Assembly: GCA_958299035.1 (NCBI GenBank)
Contig: CATQJL010000157.1
Location: 1-64,000 of the forward strand
Source: Cylicocyclus nassatus
Lineage: Eukaryota; Nematoda; Chromadorea; Rhabditida; Strongylidae
Direction: 5' to 3'
DNA: 64,000 bases
Positions 1-12,440 of this stretch are shown here, one piece after another. Each line of letters starts with the position of its first letter. The first letter of the stretch is position 1. The position numbers were made by a program, and so were the translations under genes. Under the pieces are notes generated by a model. That model saw only the letters and a program-made list of their open reading frames with translations, made no database searches and was not told the DNA's origin.

Positions 1-26
1 AAGCAGTGGTATCAACGCAGAGTACT
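1..26 (+). other. PCR amplification adapter (artefact) at window start
   Basis: A 26-nt sequence starting AAGCAGTGGTATC and ending AGAGTACT matches the well-known SMART/template-switch type PCR primer, also used as the amplification adapter in ultra-low-input long-read library kits. It is not satellite sequence and joins directly to a partial repeat unit (agtg) at 27. It is an untrimmed library adapter and suggests that the window starts at a contig end. Confidence 0.95.
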
Positions 27-510
27 AGTGTCAAGGCCTACGAGCGAGTGTCAAGGCCTACGAGCGAGTGTCAAGGCCTACGAGCGAGTGTCAAGGCCTA
101 CGAGCGAGTGTCAAGGCCTACGAGCGAGTGTCAAGGCCTACGAGTGAGTGTCAAGGCCTACGAATGAGTGTCAAGGCCTACGAATGAGTGTCAAGGCCTA
201 TGAATGAGTGTCAAGGCCTACGAGTGAGTGTCAAGGCCTACGAGCGAGTGTCAAGGCCTACGAATGAGTGTCAAGGCCTACGAGCGAGTGTCAAGGCCTA
301 CGAGTGAGTGTCAAGGCCTACGAATGAGTGTCAAGGCCTACGAGCGAGTGTCAAGGCCTACGAGTGAGTGTCAAGGCCTACGAATGAGTGTCAAGGCCTA
401 CGAGCGAGTGTCAAGGCCTACGAGCGAGTGTCAAGGCCTACGAGTGAGTGTCAAGGCCTACGAGCGAGTGTCAAGGCCTACGAATGAGTGTCAAGGCCTA
501 TGAATGAGTG
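27..510 (+). repeat. 20-bp satellite segment trapped between two adapter copies
   Basis: About 24 units of the 20-bp satellite, with the usual variants (cgagcgag, cgagtgag, cgaatgag, tatgaatgag). The segment begins and ends at adapter copies, so it is most likely one amplified molecule or read joined to the contig end rather than sequence proven to be next to position 537. The satellite itself is real; its placement here is doubtful. Confidence 0.85.
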
Positions 511-536
511 AAGCAGTGGTATCAACGCAGAGTACT
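511..536 (+). other. internal PCR amplification adapter (chimeric join)
   Basis: The same 26-nt adapter as at 1-26, in the same orientation, lies inside the satellite. On its left a complete unit ends (gagtg); on its right the array resumes in mid-unit (ccta). The 3' end of the adapter faces the right-hand satellite, as expected if a molecule started at 537 and another molecule (1-510) was joined in front of it. Everything left of 537 should be treated as an assembly or amplification chimera. Confidence 0.95.
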
Positions 537-1039
537 CCTACGAGCGAGTGTCAAGGCCTACGAATGAGTGTCAAGGCCTACGAGCGAGTGTCAAGGCCTA
601 CGAGTGAGTGTCAAGGCCTACGAATGAGTGTCAAGGCCTACGAGCGAGGTGTCAAGGCCTACGAGTGAGTGTCAAGGCCTACGAGCGAGTGTCAAGGCCT
701 ACGAATGAGTGTCAAGGCCTACGAATGAGTGTCAAGGCCTACGAGCGAGTGTCAAGGCCTAGGAGCGAGTGTCAAGCCTACGAGCGAGTGTCAAGGCCTA
801 CGAGCGAGTGTCAAGGCCTATGAATGAGTGTCAAGGCCTACGAATGAGTGTCAAGGCCTACGGGCGAGTGTCAGGGCCTACGAGCGAGTGTCAAGGCCTA
901 CGGGCGAGTGTCAAGGCCTACGAATGAGTGTCAAGGCCTATGAATGAGTGTCAAGGCCTACGAGCGAGTGTCAAGGCCTACGAGCGGGTGTCAAGGCCTA
1001 CGAGCGAGTGTCAAGGCCTACGAGCGAGTGTCAAGGCCT

Positions 1040-2840
1040 ACGGGCGAGTGTCAAGGCCTACGAATGAGTGTCAAGGCCTACGAATGAGTGTCAAGGCCTA
1101 CGAGCGAGTGTCAAGGCCTACGGGCGAGTGCCAAGGCCTACGGGCGAGTGTCAAGGCCTACGAGCGAGTGTCAAGGCCTACGAGTGAGTGTCAAGGCCTA
1201 CGAGCGAGTGTCAAGGCCTACGAGTGAGTGTCAAGGCCTACGAGCGAGTGTCAAGGCCTACGAATGAGTGTCAAGGCCTATGAATGAGTGTCAAGGCCTA
1301 CGAGCGAGTGTCAAGGCCTACGAGTGAGTGTCAAGGCCTACGAGCGAGTGTCAAGGCCTACGAGCGAGTGTCAAGGCCTACGAGTGAGTGTCAAGGCCTA
1401 CGAGCGAGTGTCAAGGCCTACGAGCGAGTGTCAAGGCCTACGAGCGAGTGTCAAGGCCTACGAGCGAGTGTCAAGGCCTACGGGCGAGTGTCAAGGCCTA
1501 CGAGCGAGAGTCAAGGCCTACGAGTGAGTGTCAAGGCCTACGAGCGAGTGTCAAGGCCTACGAGCGAGTGTCAAGGCCTACGGGCGAGTGTCAAGGCCTA
1601 CGAGCGAGTGTCAAGGCCTACGAGCGAGTGTCAAGGCCTACGAGTGAGTGTCAAGGCCTACGAGCGAGTGTCAAGGCCTACGAGCGAGTGTCAAGGCCTA
1701 TGAATGAGTGTCAAGGCCTACGAGCGAGTGTCAAGGCCTACGAGCGAGTGTCAAGGCCTACGGGCGAGTGTCAAGGCCTACGGGCGAGTGTCAAGGCCTA
1801 CGAGCGAGTGTCAAGGCCTACGGGCGAGTGTCAAGGCCTACGAGCGAGTGTCAAGGCCTACGAGCGAGTGTCAAGGCCTACGAGCGAGTGTCAAGGCCTA
1901 CGAATGAGTGTCAAGGCCTATGAATGAGTGTCAAGGCCTACGAGCGAGTGTCAAGGCCTACGGGCGAGTGTCAAGGCCTACGAGTGAGTGTCAAGGCCTA
2001 CGAGCGAGTGTCAAGGCCTACGAGCGAGTGTCAAGGCCTACGAGTGAGTGTCAAGGCCTACGAGCGAGTGTCAAGGCCTACGAGCGAGTGTCAAGGCCTA
2101 CGAGCGAGTGTCAAGGCCTACGAGCGAGTGTCAAGGCCTACGGGCGAGTGTCAAGGCCTACGAGTGAGTGTCAAGGCCTACGAGCGAGTGTCAAGGCCTA
2201 CGGGCGAGTGTCAAGGCCTACGGGCGAGTGTCAAGGCCTACGAGCGAGTGTCAAGGCCTACGAGCGAGTGTCAAGGCCTACGGGCGAGTGTCAAGGCCTA
2301 CGAATGAGTGTCAAGGCCTACGAATGAGTGTCAAGGCCTACGAGCGAGTGTCAAGGCCTACGGGCGAGTGCCAAGGCCTACGGGCGAGTGTCAAGGCCTA
2401 CGAGCGAGTGTCAAGGCCTACGAGTGAGTGTCAAGGCCTACGAGCGAGTGTCAAGGCCTACGAGTGAGTGTCAAGGCCTACGAGCGAGTGTCAAGGCCTA
2501 CGAATGAGTGTCAAGGCCTATGAATGAGTGTCAAGGCCTACGAGCGAGTGTCAAGGCCTACGAGTGAGTGTCAAGGCCTACGAGCGAGTGTCAAGGCCTA
2601 CGAGCGAGTGTCAAGGCCTACGAGTGAGTGTCAAGGCCTACGAGCGAGTGTCAAGGCCTACGAGCGAGTGTCAAGGCCTACGAGCGAGTGTCAAGGCCTA
2701 CGAGCGAGTGTCAAGGCCTACGGGCGAGTGTCAAGGCCTACGAGCGAGAGTCAAGGCCTACGAGTGAGTGTCAAGGCCTACGAGCGAGTGTCAAGGCCTA
2801 CGAGCGAGTGTCAAGGCCTACGGGCGAGTGTCAAGGCCTA
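1040..2840 (+). repeat. higher-order satellite duplication, spacing 1,240 bp
   Basis: The run of unit variants around 1040-1600 recurs around 2280-2840 at a spacing of 1,240 bp (62 units). Diagnostic rare variants match in both copies: tgccaaggccta at 1129/2369 and cgagcgagagtcaagg at 1501/2741. Some units in between differ, so this is an older block copy. Confidence 0.7.
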
Positions 2841-5800
2841 CGAATGAGTGTCAAGGCCTACGAACGAGTGTCAAGGCCTACGAGTGAGTGTCAAGGCCTA
2901 CGAGCGAGTGTCAAGGCCTACGAATGAGTGTCAAAGTCTACGAGCGAGTGTCAAGGCCTACGAGCGAGTGTCAAGGCCTACGGGCGAGTGTCAAGGCCTA
3001 CGGGCGAGTGTCAAGGCCTACGAGCGAGTGTCAAGGCCTACGAGCGAGTGTCAAGGCCTACGAGCGAGTGTCAAGGTCTACGAGCGAGTGTCAAGGCCTA
3101 CGAGTGAGTGTCAAGGCCTACGAATGAGTGTCAAGGCCTACGAGCGAGTGTCAAGGCCTACGAGTGAGTGTCAAGGCCTACGAGCGAGTGTCAAGGCCTA
3201 TGAGCGAGTGTCAAGGCCTACGAGCGAGTGTCAAGGCCTACGAGCGGGTGTCAAGGCCTACGAGCGAGTGTCAAGGCCTACGAGCGAGTGTCAAGGCCTA
3301 CGAGCGAGTGTCAAGGCCTACGAGTGAGTGTCAAGGTCTACGAGTGAGTGTCAAGGCCTGCGAATGAGTGTCAAGGCCTACGAGCGAGTGTCAAGGCCTA
3401 CGAGTGAGTGTCAAGGCCTACGAGCGAGTGTCAAAGCCTACGAGCGAGTGTCAAGGCCTACGAGCGAGTGTCAAGGCCTACGAGCGAGTGTCAAGGTCTA
3501 CGAGTGAGTGTCAAGGCCTGCGAATGAGTGTCAAGGCCTACGAGCGAGTGTCAAGGCCTACGAGTGAGTGTCAAGGCCTACGAGCGAGTGTCAAGGCCTA
3601 CGAATGAGTGTCAAGGCCTACGAGCGAGTGTCAAGGCCTACGAGTGAGTGTCAAGGCCTGCGAATGAGTGTCAAGGCCTACGAGCGAGTGTCAAGGCCTA
3701 CGAGTGAGTGTCAAGGCCTACGAGCGAGTGTCAAGGCCTACGAATGAGTGTCAAGGCCTATGAATGAGTGTCAAGGCCTACGAGCGAGTGTCAAGGCCTA
3801 CGGGCGAGTGTCAAGGCCTACGAGCGAGTGTCAAGGCCTACGAGCGAGTGTCAAGGTCTACGAGCGAGTGTCAAGGCCTACGAGTGAGTGTCAAGGCCTA
3901 CGAATGAGTGTCAAGGCCTACGAGCGAGTGTCAAGGCCTACGAGTGAGTGTCAAGGCCTACGAGCGAGTGTCAAGGCCTATGAATGAGTGTCAAGGCCTA
4001 CGAATGAGTGTCAAGGCCTACGAGCGAGTGTCAAGGCCTACGAGTGAGTGTCAAGGCCTACGAGCGAGTGTCAAGGCCTACGAATGAGTGTCAAGGCCTA
4101 CGAGCGAGTGTCAAGGCCTACGAGCGAGTGTCAAGGTCTACGAGCGAGTGTCAAGGCCTACGAGTGAGTGTCAAGGCCTACGAATGAGTGTCAAGGCCTA
4201 CGAGCGAGTGTCAAGGCCTACGAGTGAGTGTCAAGGCCTACGAGCGAGTGTCAAGGCCTATGAATGAGTGTCAAGGCCTGCGAATGAGTGTCAAGGCCTA
4301 CGAGCGAGTGCCAAGGCCTACGAATGAGTGTCAAGGCCTACGAGCGAGTGTCAAGGCCTACGAGCGAGTGTCAAGGCCTACGGGCGAGTGTCAAGGCCTA
4401 CGGGCGAGTGTCAAGGCCTACGAGCGAGTGTCAAGGCCTACGGGCGAGTGTCACGGCCTACGAATGAGTGTCAAGGCCTATGAATGAGTGTCAAGGCCTA
4501 CGAGCGAGTGTCAAGGCCTACGGGCGAGTGTCAAGGCCTATGAATGAGTGTCAAGGCCTACGAGCGAGTGTCAAGGCCTACGGGCGAGTGTCAAGGCCTA
4601 CGAGCGAGTGTCAAGGCCTACGGGCGAGTGTCAAGGCCTACGAGCGAGTGTCAAGGCCTACGAGCGAGTGTCAAGGTCTACGAGCGAGTGTCAAGGCCTA
4701 CGAGTGAGTGTCAAGGCCTACGAATGAGTGTCAAGGCCTACGAGCGAGTGTCAAGGCCTACGAGTGAGTGTCAAGGCCTACGAGCGAGTGTCAAGGCCTA
4801 TGAGCGAGTGTCAAGGCCTACGAGCGAGTGTCAAGGCCTACGGGCGAGTGTCAAGGCCTACGAGCGAGTGTCAAGGCCTACGGGCGAGTGTCAAGGCCTA
4901 CGAGCGAGTGTCAAGGCCTACGAGCGAGTGTCAAGGTCTACGAGCGAGTGTCAAGGCCTACGAGTGAGTGTCAAGGCCTACGAATGAGTGTCAAGGCCTA
5001 CGAGCGAGTGTCAAGGCCTACGAGTGAGTGTCAAGGCCTACGAGCGAGTGTCAAGGCCTATGAGCGAGTGTCAAGGCCTACGAGCGAGTGTCAAGGCCTA
5101 CGAGCGGGTGTCAAGGCCTACGAGCGAGTGTCAAGGCCTACGAGCGAGTGTCAAGGCCTACGAGCGAGTGTCAAGGCCTACGAGTGAGTGTCAAGGTCTA
5201 CGAGCGAGTGTCAAGGCCTACGAGCGAGTGTCAAGGCCTACGGGCGAGTGTCAAGGCCTACGGGCGAGTGTCAAGGCCTACGAGCGAGTGTCAAGGCCTA
5301 CGGGCGAGTGTCAAGGCCTACGAATGAGTGTCAAGGCCTACGAATGAGTGTCAAGGCCTACGAGCGAGTGTCAAGGCCTAGGAGCGAGTGTCAAGGCCTA
5401 CGAGCGAGTGTCAAGGCCTACGAGCGAGTGTCAAGGCCTACGAATGAGTGTCAAGGCCTACGAGCGAGTGTCAAGGCCTACGAGTGAGTGTCAAGGCCTA
5501 CGAATGAGTGTCAAGGCCTATGAATGAGTGTCAAGGCCTACGGGCGAGTGTCAAGGCCTACGAGCGAGTGTCAAGGCCTACGGGCGAGTGTCAAGGCCTA
5601 CGAATGAGTGTCAAGGCCTATGAATGAGTGTCAAGGCCTACGAGCGAGTGTCAAGGCCTACGGGCGAGTGTCAAGGCCTATGAATGAGTGTCAAGGCCTA
5701 CGAGCGAGTGTCAAGGCCTACGGGCGAGTGTCAAGGCCTACGAGCGAGTGTCAAGGCCTACGAGCGAGTGTCAAGGCCTACGAGTGAGTGTCAAGGCCTA

Positions 5801-6780
5801 CGAGCGAGTGTCAAGGCCTATGAATGAGTGTCAAGGCCTACGAATGAGTGTCAAGGCCTACGGGCGAGTGTCAAGGCCTACGAGTGAGTGTCAAGGCCTA
5901 CGAGCGAGTGTCAAGGCCTACGAATGAGTGTCAAGGCCTACGAGCGAGTGTCAAGGCCTACGAGCGAGTGTCAAGGCCTACGGGCGAGTGTCAAGGCCTA
6001 CGGGCGAGTGTCAAGGCCTACGAGCGAGTGTCAAGGCCTACGGGCGAGTGTCAAGGCCTACGAATGAGTGTCAAGGCCTACGAATGAGTGTCAAGGCCTA
6101 CGAGCGAGTGTCAAGGCCTAGGAGCGAGTGTCAAGGCCTACGAGCGAGTGTCAAGGCCTACGAGCGAGTGTCAAGGCCTACGAATGAGTGTCAAGGCCTA
6201 CGAGCGAGTGTCAAGGCCTACGAGTGAGTGTCAAGGCCTGCGAATGAGTGTCAAGGCCTACGAGCGAGTGTCAAGGCCTACGAATGAGTGTCAAGGCCTA
6301 CGAGCGAGTGTCAAGGCCTACGAGCGAGTGTCAAGGCCTACGGGCGAGTGTCAAGGCCTACGGGCGAGTGTCAAGGCCTACGAATGAGTGTCAAGGCCTA
6401 TGAATGAGTGTCAAGGCCTACGAGCGAGTGTCAAGGCCTACGGGCGAGTGTCAAGGCCTACGAGCGAGTGTCAAGGCCTACGAGCGAGTGTCAAGGTCTA
6501 CGAGCGAGTGTCAAGGCCTACGAGAGAGTGTCAAGGCCTACGAGCGAGTGTCAAGGTCTACGAGCGAGTGTCAAGGCCTACGAGCGAGTGTCAAGGTCTA
6601 CGAGCGAGTGTCAAGGCCTACGAGCGAGTGTCAAGGCCTACGAGTGAGTGTCAAGGCCTACGAGCGAGTGTCAAGGCCTACGAATGAGTGTCAAGGCCTA
6701 CGAGCGAGTGTCAAGGCCTACGAGCGAGTGTCAAGGTCTACGAGCGAGTGTCAAGGCCTACGAGTGAGTGTCAAGGCCTA

Positions 6781-9700
6781 CGAATGAGTGTCAAGGCCTA
6801 CGAGCGAGTGTCAAGGCCTACGAGTGAGTGTCAAGGCCTACGAGCGAGTGTCAAGGCCTATGAATGAGTGTCAAGGCCTGCGAATGAGTGTCAAGGCCTA
6901 CGAGCGAGTGCCAAGGCCTACGAATGAGTGTCAAGGCCTACGAGCGAGTGTCAAGGCCTACGAGCGAGTGTCAAGGCCTACGGGCGAGTGTCAAGGCCTA
7001 CGGGCGAGTGTCAAGGCCTACGAGCGAGTGTCAAGGCCTACGGGCGAGTGTCAAGGCCTACGAATGAGTGTCAAGGCCTATGAATGAGTGTCAAGGCCTA
7101 CGAGCGAGTGTCAAGGCCTACGGGCGAGTGTCAAGGCCTATGAATGAGTGTCAAGGCCTACGAGCGAGTGTCAAGGCCTACGGGCGAGTGTCAAGGCCTA
7201 CGAGCGAGTGTCAAGGCCTACGAGCGAGTGTCAAGGTCTACGAGCGAGTGTCAAGGCCTACGAGTGAGTGTCAAGGCCTACGAATGAGTGTCAAGGCCTA
7301 CGAGCGAGTGTCAAGGCCTACGAGTGAGTGTCAAGGCCTACGAGCGAGTGTCAAGGCCTATGAATGAGTGTCAAGGCCTACGAATGAGTGTCAAGGCCTA
7401 CGAGCGAGTGTCAAGGCCTACGAGTGAGTGTCAAGGCCTACGAGCGAGTGTCAAGGCCTACGAGTGAGTGTCAAGGCCTGCGAATGAGTGTCAAGGCCTA
7501 CGAGCGAGTGTCAAGGCCTACGAATGAGTGTCAAGGCCTACGAGCGAGTGTCAAGGCCTACGAGCGAGTGTCAAGGCCTACGGGCGAGTGTCAAGGCCCA
7601 CGGGCGAGTGTCAAGGCCTACGAATGAGTGTCAAGGCCTATGAATGAGTGTCAAGGCCTACGAGCGAGTGTCAAGGCCTACGAGCGAGTGTCAAGGCCTA
7701 CGAGCGAGTGTCAAGGCCTACGAATGAGTGTCAAGGCCTACGAGCGAGTGTCAAGGCCTACGAGTGAGTGTCAAGGCCTGCGAATGAGTGTCAAGGCCTA
7801 CGAGCGAGTGTCAAGGCCTACGAATGAGTGTCAAGGCCTACGAGCGAGTGTCAAGGCCTACGAGCGAGTGTCAAGGCCTACGGGCGAGTGTCAAGGCCTA
7901 CGGGCGAGTGTCAAGGCCTACGAGCGAGTGTCAAGGCCTACGGGCGAGTGTCAAGGCCTACGAGCGAGTGTCAAGGCCTACGAGTGAGTGCCAAGGCCTA
8001 CGAGCGAGTGTCAAGGCCTACGAATGAGTGTCAAGGCCTACGAGCGAGTGTCAAGGCCTACGAGTGAGTGTCAAGGCCTACGAGCGAGTGTCAAGGCCTA
8101 TGAATGAGTGTCAAGGCCTGCGAATGAGTGTCAAGGCCTACGAGCGAGTGCCAAGGCCTACGAATGAGTGTCAAGGCCTACGAGCGAGTGTCAAGGCCTA
8201 CGAATGAGTGTCAAGGCCTATGAATGAGTGTCAAGGCCTACGAGCGAGTGTCAAGGCCTACGGGCGAGTGTCAAGGCCTATGAATGAGTGTCAAGGCCTA
8301 CGAGCGAGTGTCAAGGCCTACGGGCGAGTGTCAAGGCCTACGAGCGAGTGTCAAGGCCTACGAGCGAGTGTCAAGGTCTACGAGCGAGTGTCAAGGCCTA
8401 CGAGTGAGTGTCAAGGCCTACGAATGAGTGTCAAGGCCTACGAGCGAGTGTCAAGGCCTACGAGTGAGTGTCAAGGCCTACGAGCGAGTGTCAAGGCCTA
8501 TGAATGAGTGTCAAGGCCTACGAATGAGTGTCAAGGCCTACGAATGAGTGTCAAGGCCTACGAGCGAGTGTCAAGGCCTACGAGTGAGTGCCAAGGCCTA
8601 CGAGCGAGTGTCAAGGCCTACGAGTGAGTGTCAAGGCCTACGAGCGAGTGTCAAGGCCTACGAATGAGTGTCAAGGCCTACGAGCGAGTGTCAAGGCCTA
8701 CGAGCGAGTGTCAAGGTCTACGAGCGAGTGTCAAGGCCTACGAGTGAGTGTCAAGGCCTACGAATGAGTGTCAAGGCCTACGAGCGAGTGTCAAGGCCTA
8801 CGAGTGAGTGTCAAGGCCTACGAGCGAGTGTCAAGGCCTATGAATGAGTGTCAAGGCCTGCGAATGAGTGTCAAGGCCTACGAGCGAGTGCCAAGGCCTA
8901 CGAATGAGTGTCAAGGCCTACGAGCGAGTGTCAAGGCCTACGAGCGAGTGTCAAGGCCTACGGGCGAGTGTCAAGGCCTACGGGCGAGTGTCAAGGCCTA
9001 CGAGCGAGTGTCAAGGCCTACGGGCGAGTGTCAAGGCCTACGAATGAGTGTCAAGGCCTATGAATGAGTGTCAAGGCCTACGAGCGAGTGTCAAGGCCTA
9101 CGGGCGAGTGTCAAGGCCTATGAATGAGTGTCAAGGCCTACGAGCGAGTGTCAAGGCCTACGGGCGAGTGTCAAGGCCTACGAGCGAGTGTCAAGGCCTA
9201 CGAGCGAGTGTCAAGGTCTACGAGCGAGTGTCAAGGCCTACGAGTGAGTGTCAAGGCCTACGAATGAGTGTCAAGGCCTACGAGCGAGTGTCAAGGCCTA
9301 CGAGTGAGTGTCAAGGCCTACGAGCGAGTGTCAAGGCCTATGAATGAGTGTCAAGGCCTACGAATGAGTGTCAAGGCCTACGAGCGAGTGTCAAGGCCTA
9401 CGAGTGAGTGTCAAGGCCTACGAGCGAGTGTCAAGGCCTACGAGTGAGTGTCAAGGCCTGCGAATGAGTGTCAAGGCCTACGAGCGAGTGTCAAGGCCTA
9501 CGAATGAGTGTCAAGGCCTACGAGCGAGTGTCAAGGCCTACGAGCGAGTGTCAAGGCCTACGGGCGAGTGTCAAGGCCCACGGGCGAGTGTCAAGGCCTA
9601 CGAATGAGTGTCAAGGCCTATGAATGAGTGTCAAGGCCTACGAGCGAGTGTCAAGGCCTACGAGCGAGTGTCAAGGCCTACGAGCGAGTGTCAAGGCCTA

Positions 9701-9940
9701 CGAATGAGTGTCAAGGCCTACGAGCGAGTGTCAAGGCCTACGAGTGAGTGTCAAGGCCTGCGAATGAGTGTCAAGGCCTACGAGCGAGTGTCAAGGCCTA
9801 CGAATGAGTGTCAAGGCCTACGAGCGAGTGTCAAGGCCTACGAGCGAGTGTCAAGGCCTACGGGCGAGTGTCAAGGCCTACGGGCGAGTGTCAAGGCCTA
9901 CGAGCGAGTGTCAAGGCCTACGGGCGAGTGTCAAGGCCTA
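6781..9940 (+). repeat. higher-order satellite duplication, spacing 1,980 bp
   Basis: The variant order of about 6781-7960 recurs at 8761-9940 (99 units apart). Shared rare variants are the ccaagg unit at 6911/8891 and the tcaaggccca unit at 7591/9571. The same block appears a third time from about 14681 (5,920 bp from the second copy, ccaagg at 14811 and tcaaggccca at 15491), so a copied block was itself copied over several kb. Confidence 0.8.
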
Positions 9941-12440
9941 CGAATGAGTGTCAAGGCCTATGAATGAGTGTCAAGGCCTACGAGCGAGTGTCAAGGCCTA
10001 CGGGCGAGTGTCAAGGCCTACGAGCGAGTGTCAAGGCCTACGAGCGAGTGTCAAGGTCTACGAGCGAGTGTCAAGGCCTACGAGCGAGTGTCAAGGCCTA
10101 CGAGCGAGTGTCAAGGTCTACGAGCGAGTGTCAAGGCCTACGAGTGAGTGTCAAGGCCTACGAATGAGTGTCAAGGCCTACGAGCGAGTGTCAAGGCCTA
10201 CGAGTGAGTGTCAAGGCCTATGAATGAGTGTCAAGGCCTACGAATGAGTGTCAAGGCCTACGAGCGAGTGTCAAGGCCTACGAGTGAGTGTCAAGGCCTA
10301 CGAGCGAGTGTCAAGGCCTACGAGCGAGTGTCAAGGCCTACGGGCGAGTGTAAAGGCCTACGAATGAGTGTCAAGGCCTATGAATGAGTGTCAAGGCCTA
10401 CGGGCGAGTGTCAAGGCCTACGAGCGAGTGTCAAGGCCTACGGGCGAGTGTCAAGGCCTACGAATGAGTGTCAAGGCCTATGAATGAGTGTCAAGGCCTA
10501 CGAGCGAGTGTCAAGGCCTACGGGCGAGTGTCAAGGCCTATGAATGAGTGTCAAGGCCTACGAGCGAGTGTCAAGGCCTACGGGCGAGTGTCAAGGCCTA
10601 CGAGCGAGTGTCAAGGCCTACGAGCGAGTGTCAAGGCCTACGGGCGAGTGTCAAGGCCTATGAATGAGTGTCAAGGCCTACGAGCGAGTGTCAAGGCCTA
10701 CGGGCGAGTGTCAAGGCCTACGAGCGAGTGTCAAGGCCTACGAGCGAGTGTCAAGGCCTACGAGTGAGTGTCAAGGCCTACGAGCGAGTGTCAAGGCCTA
10801 TGAATGAGTGTCAAGGCCTACGAATGAGTGTCAAGGCCTACGAGCGAGTGTCAAGGCCTACGAGTGAGTGTCAAGGCCTACGAGCGAGTGTCAAGGCCTA
10901 CGAATGAGTGTCAAGGCCTACGAGCGAGTGTCAAGGCCTACGAGCGAGTGTCAAGGCCTACGGGCGAGTGTCAAGGCCTACGGGCGAGTGTCAAGGCCTA
11001 CGAGCGAGTGTCAAGGCCTACGGGCGAGTGTCAAGGCCTACGAATGAGTGTCAAGGCCTACGAATGAGTGTCAAGGCCTACGAGCGAGTGTCAAGGCCTA
11101 GGAGCGAGTGTCAAGGCCTACGAGCGAGTGTCAAGGCCTACGAGCGAGTGTCAAGGCCTACGAATGAGTGTCAAGGCCTACGAGCGAGTGTCAAGGCCTA
11201 CGAGTGAGTGTCAAGGCCTGCGAATGAGTGTCAAGGCCTACGAGCGAGTGTCAAGGCCTACGAATGAGTGTCAAGGCCTACGAGCGAGTGTCAAGGCCTA
11301 CGAGCGAGTGTCAAGGCCTACGGGCGAGTGTCAAGGCCTACGGGCGAGTGTCAAGGCCTACGAATGAGTGTCAAGGCCTATGAATGAGTGTCAAGGCCTA
11401 CGAGTGAGTGTCAAGGCCTACGAGCGAGTGTCAAGGCCTACGAGCGAGTGTCAAGGCCTACGGGCGAGTGTCAAGGCCTACGAGCGAGTGTCAAGGCCTA
11501 CGAGCGAGTGTCAAGGCCTACGAATGAGTGTCAAGGCCTACGAGCGAGTGTCAAGGCCTACGAGCGAGTGTCAAGGTCTACGAGCGAGTGTCAAGGCCTA
11601 CGAGAGAGTGTCAAGGCCTACGAATGAGTGTCAAGGCCTACGAGCGAGTGTCAAGGCCTACGAGTGAGTGTCAAGGCCTACGAGCGAGTGTCAAGGCCTA
11701 CGAGTGAGTGTCAAGGCCTACGAGCGAGTGTCAAGGCCTACGAGCGAGTGTCAAGGCCTACGGGCGAGTGTAAAGGCCTACGAATGAGTGTCAAGGCCTA
11801 TGAATGAGTGTCAAGGCCTACGGGCGAGTGTCAAGGCCTACGAGCGAGTGTCAAGGCCTACGGGCGAGTGTCAAGGCCTACGAATGAGTGTCAAGGCCTA
11901 TGAATGAGTGTCAAGGCCTACGAGCGAGTGTCAAGGCCTACGGGCGAGTGTCAAGGCCTATGAATGAGTGTCAAGGCCTACGAGCGAGTGTCAAGGCCTA
12001 CGGGCGAGTGTCAAGGCCTACGAGCGAGTGTCAAGGCCTACGAGCGAGTGTCAAGGCCTACGAGTGAGTGTCAAGGCCTACGAGCGAGTGTCAAGGCCTA
12101 TGAATGAGTGTCAAGGCCTACGAATGAGTGTCAAGGCCTACGAGCGAGTGTCAAGGCCTACGAGTGAGTGTCAAGGCCTACGAGCGAGTGTCAAGGCCTA
12201 CGAATGAGTGTCAAGGCCTACGAGCGAGTGTCAAGGCCTACGAGCGAGTGTCAAGGCCTACGGGCGAGTGTCAAGGCCTACGAATGAGTGTCAAGGCCTA
12301 CGAATGAGTGTCAAGGCCTACGAGCGAGTGTCAAGGCCTAGGAGCGAGTGTCAAGGCCTACGAGCGAGTGTCAAGGCCTACGAGCGAGTGTCAAGGCCTA
12401 CGAATGAGTGTCAAGGCCTACGAGCGAGTGTCAAGGCCTA

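Noticed and set aside
27..2000. Telomeric repeat at a contig end
   Set aside because: The unit is 20 bp and is neither TTAGGC, TTAGGG nor a G-rich telomere-type repeat, and the contig end is an adapter, not a chromosome end. A subtelomeric position remains possible but is not shown.
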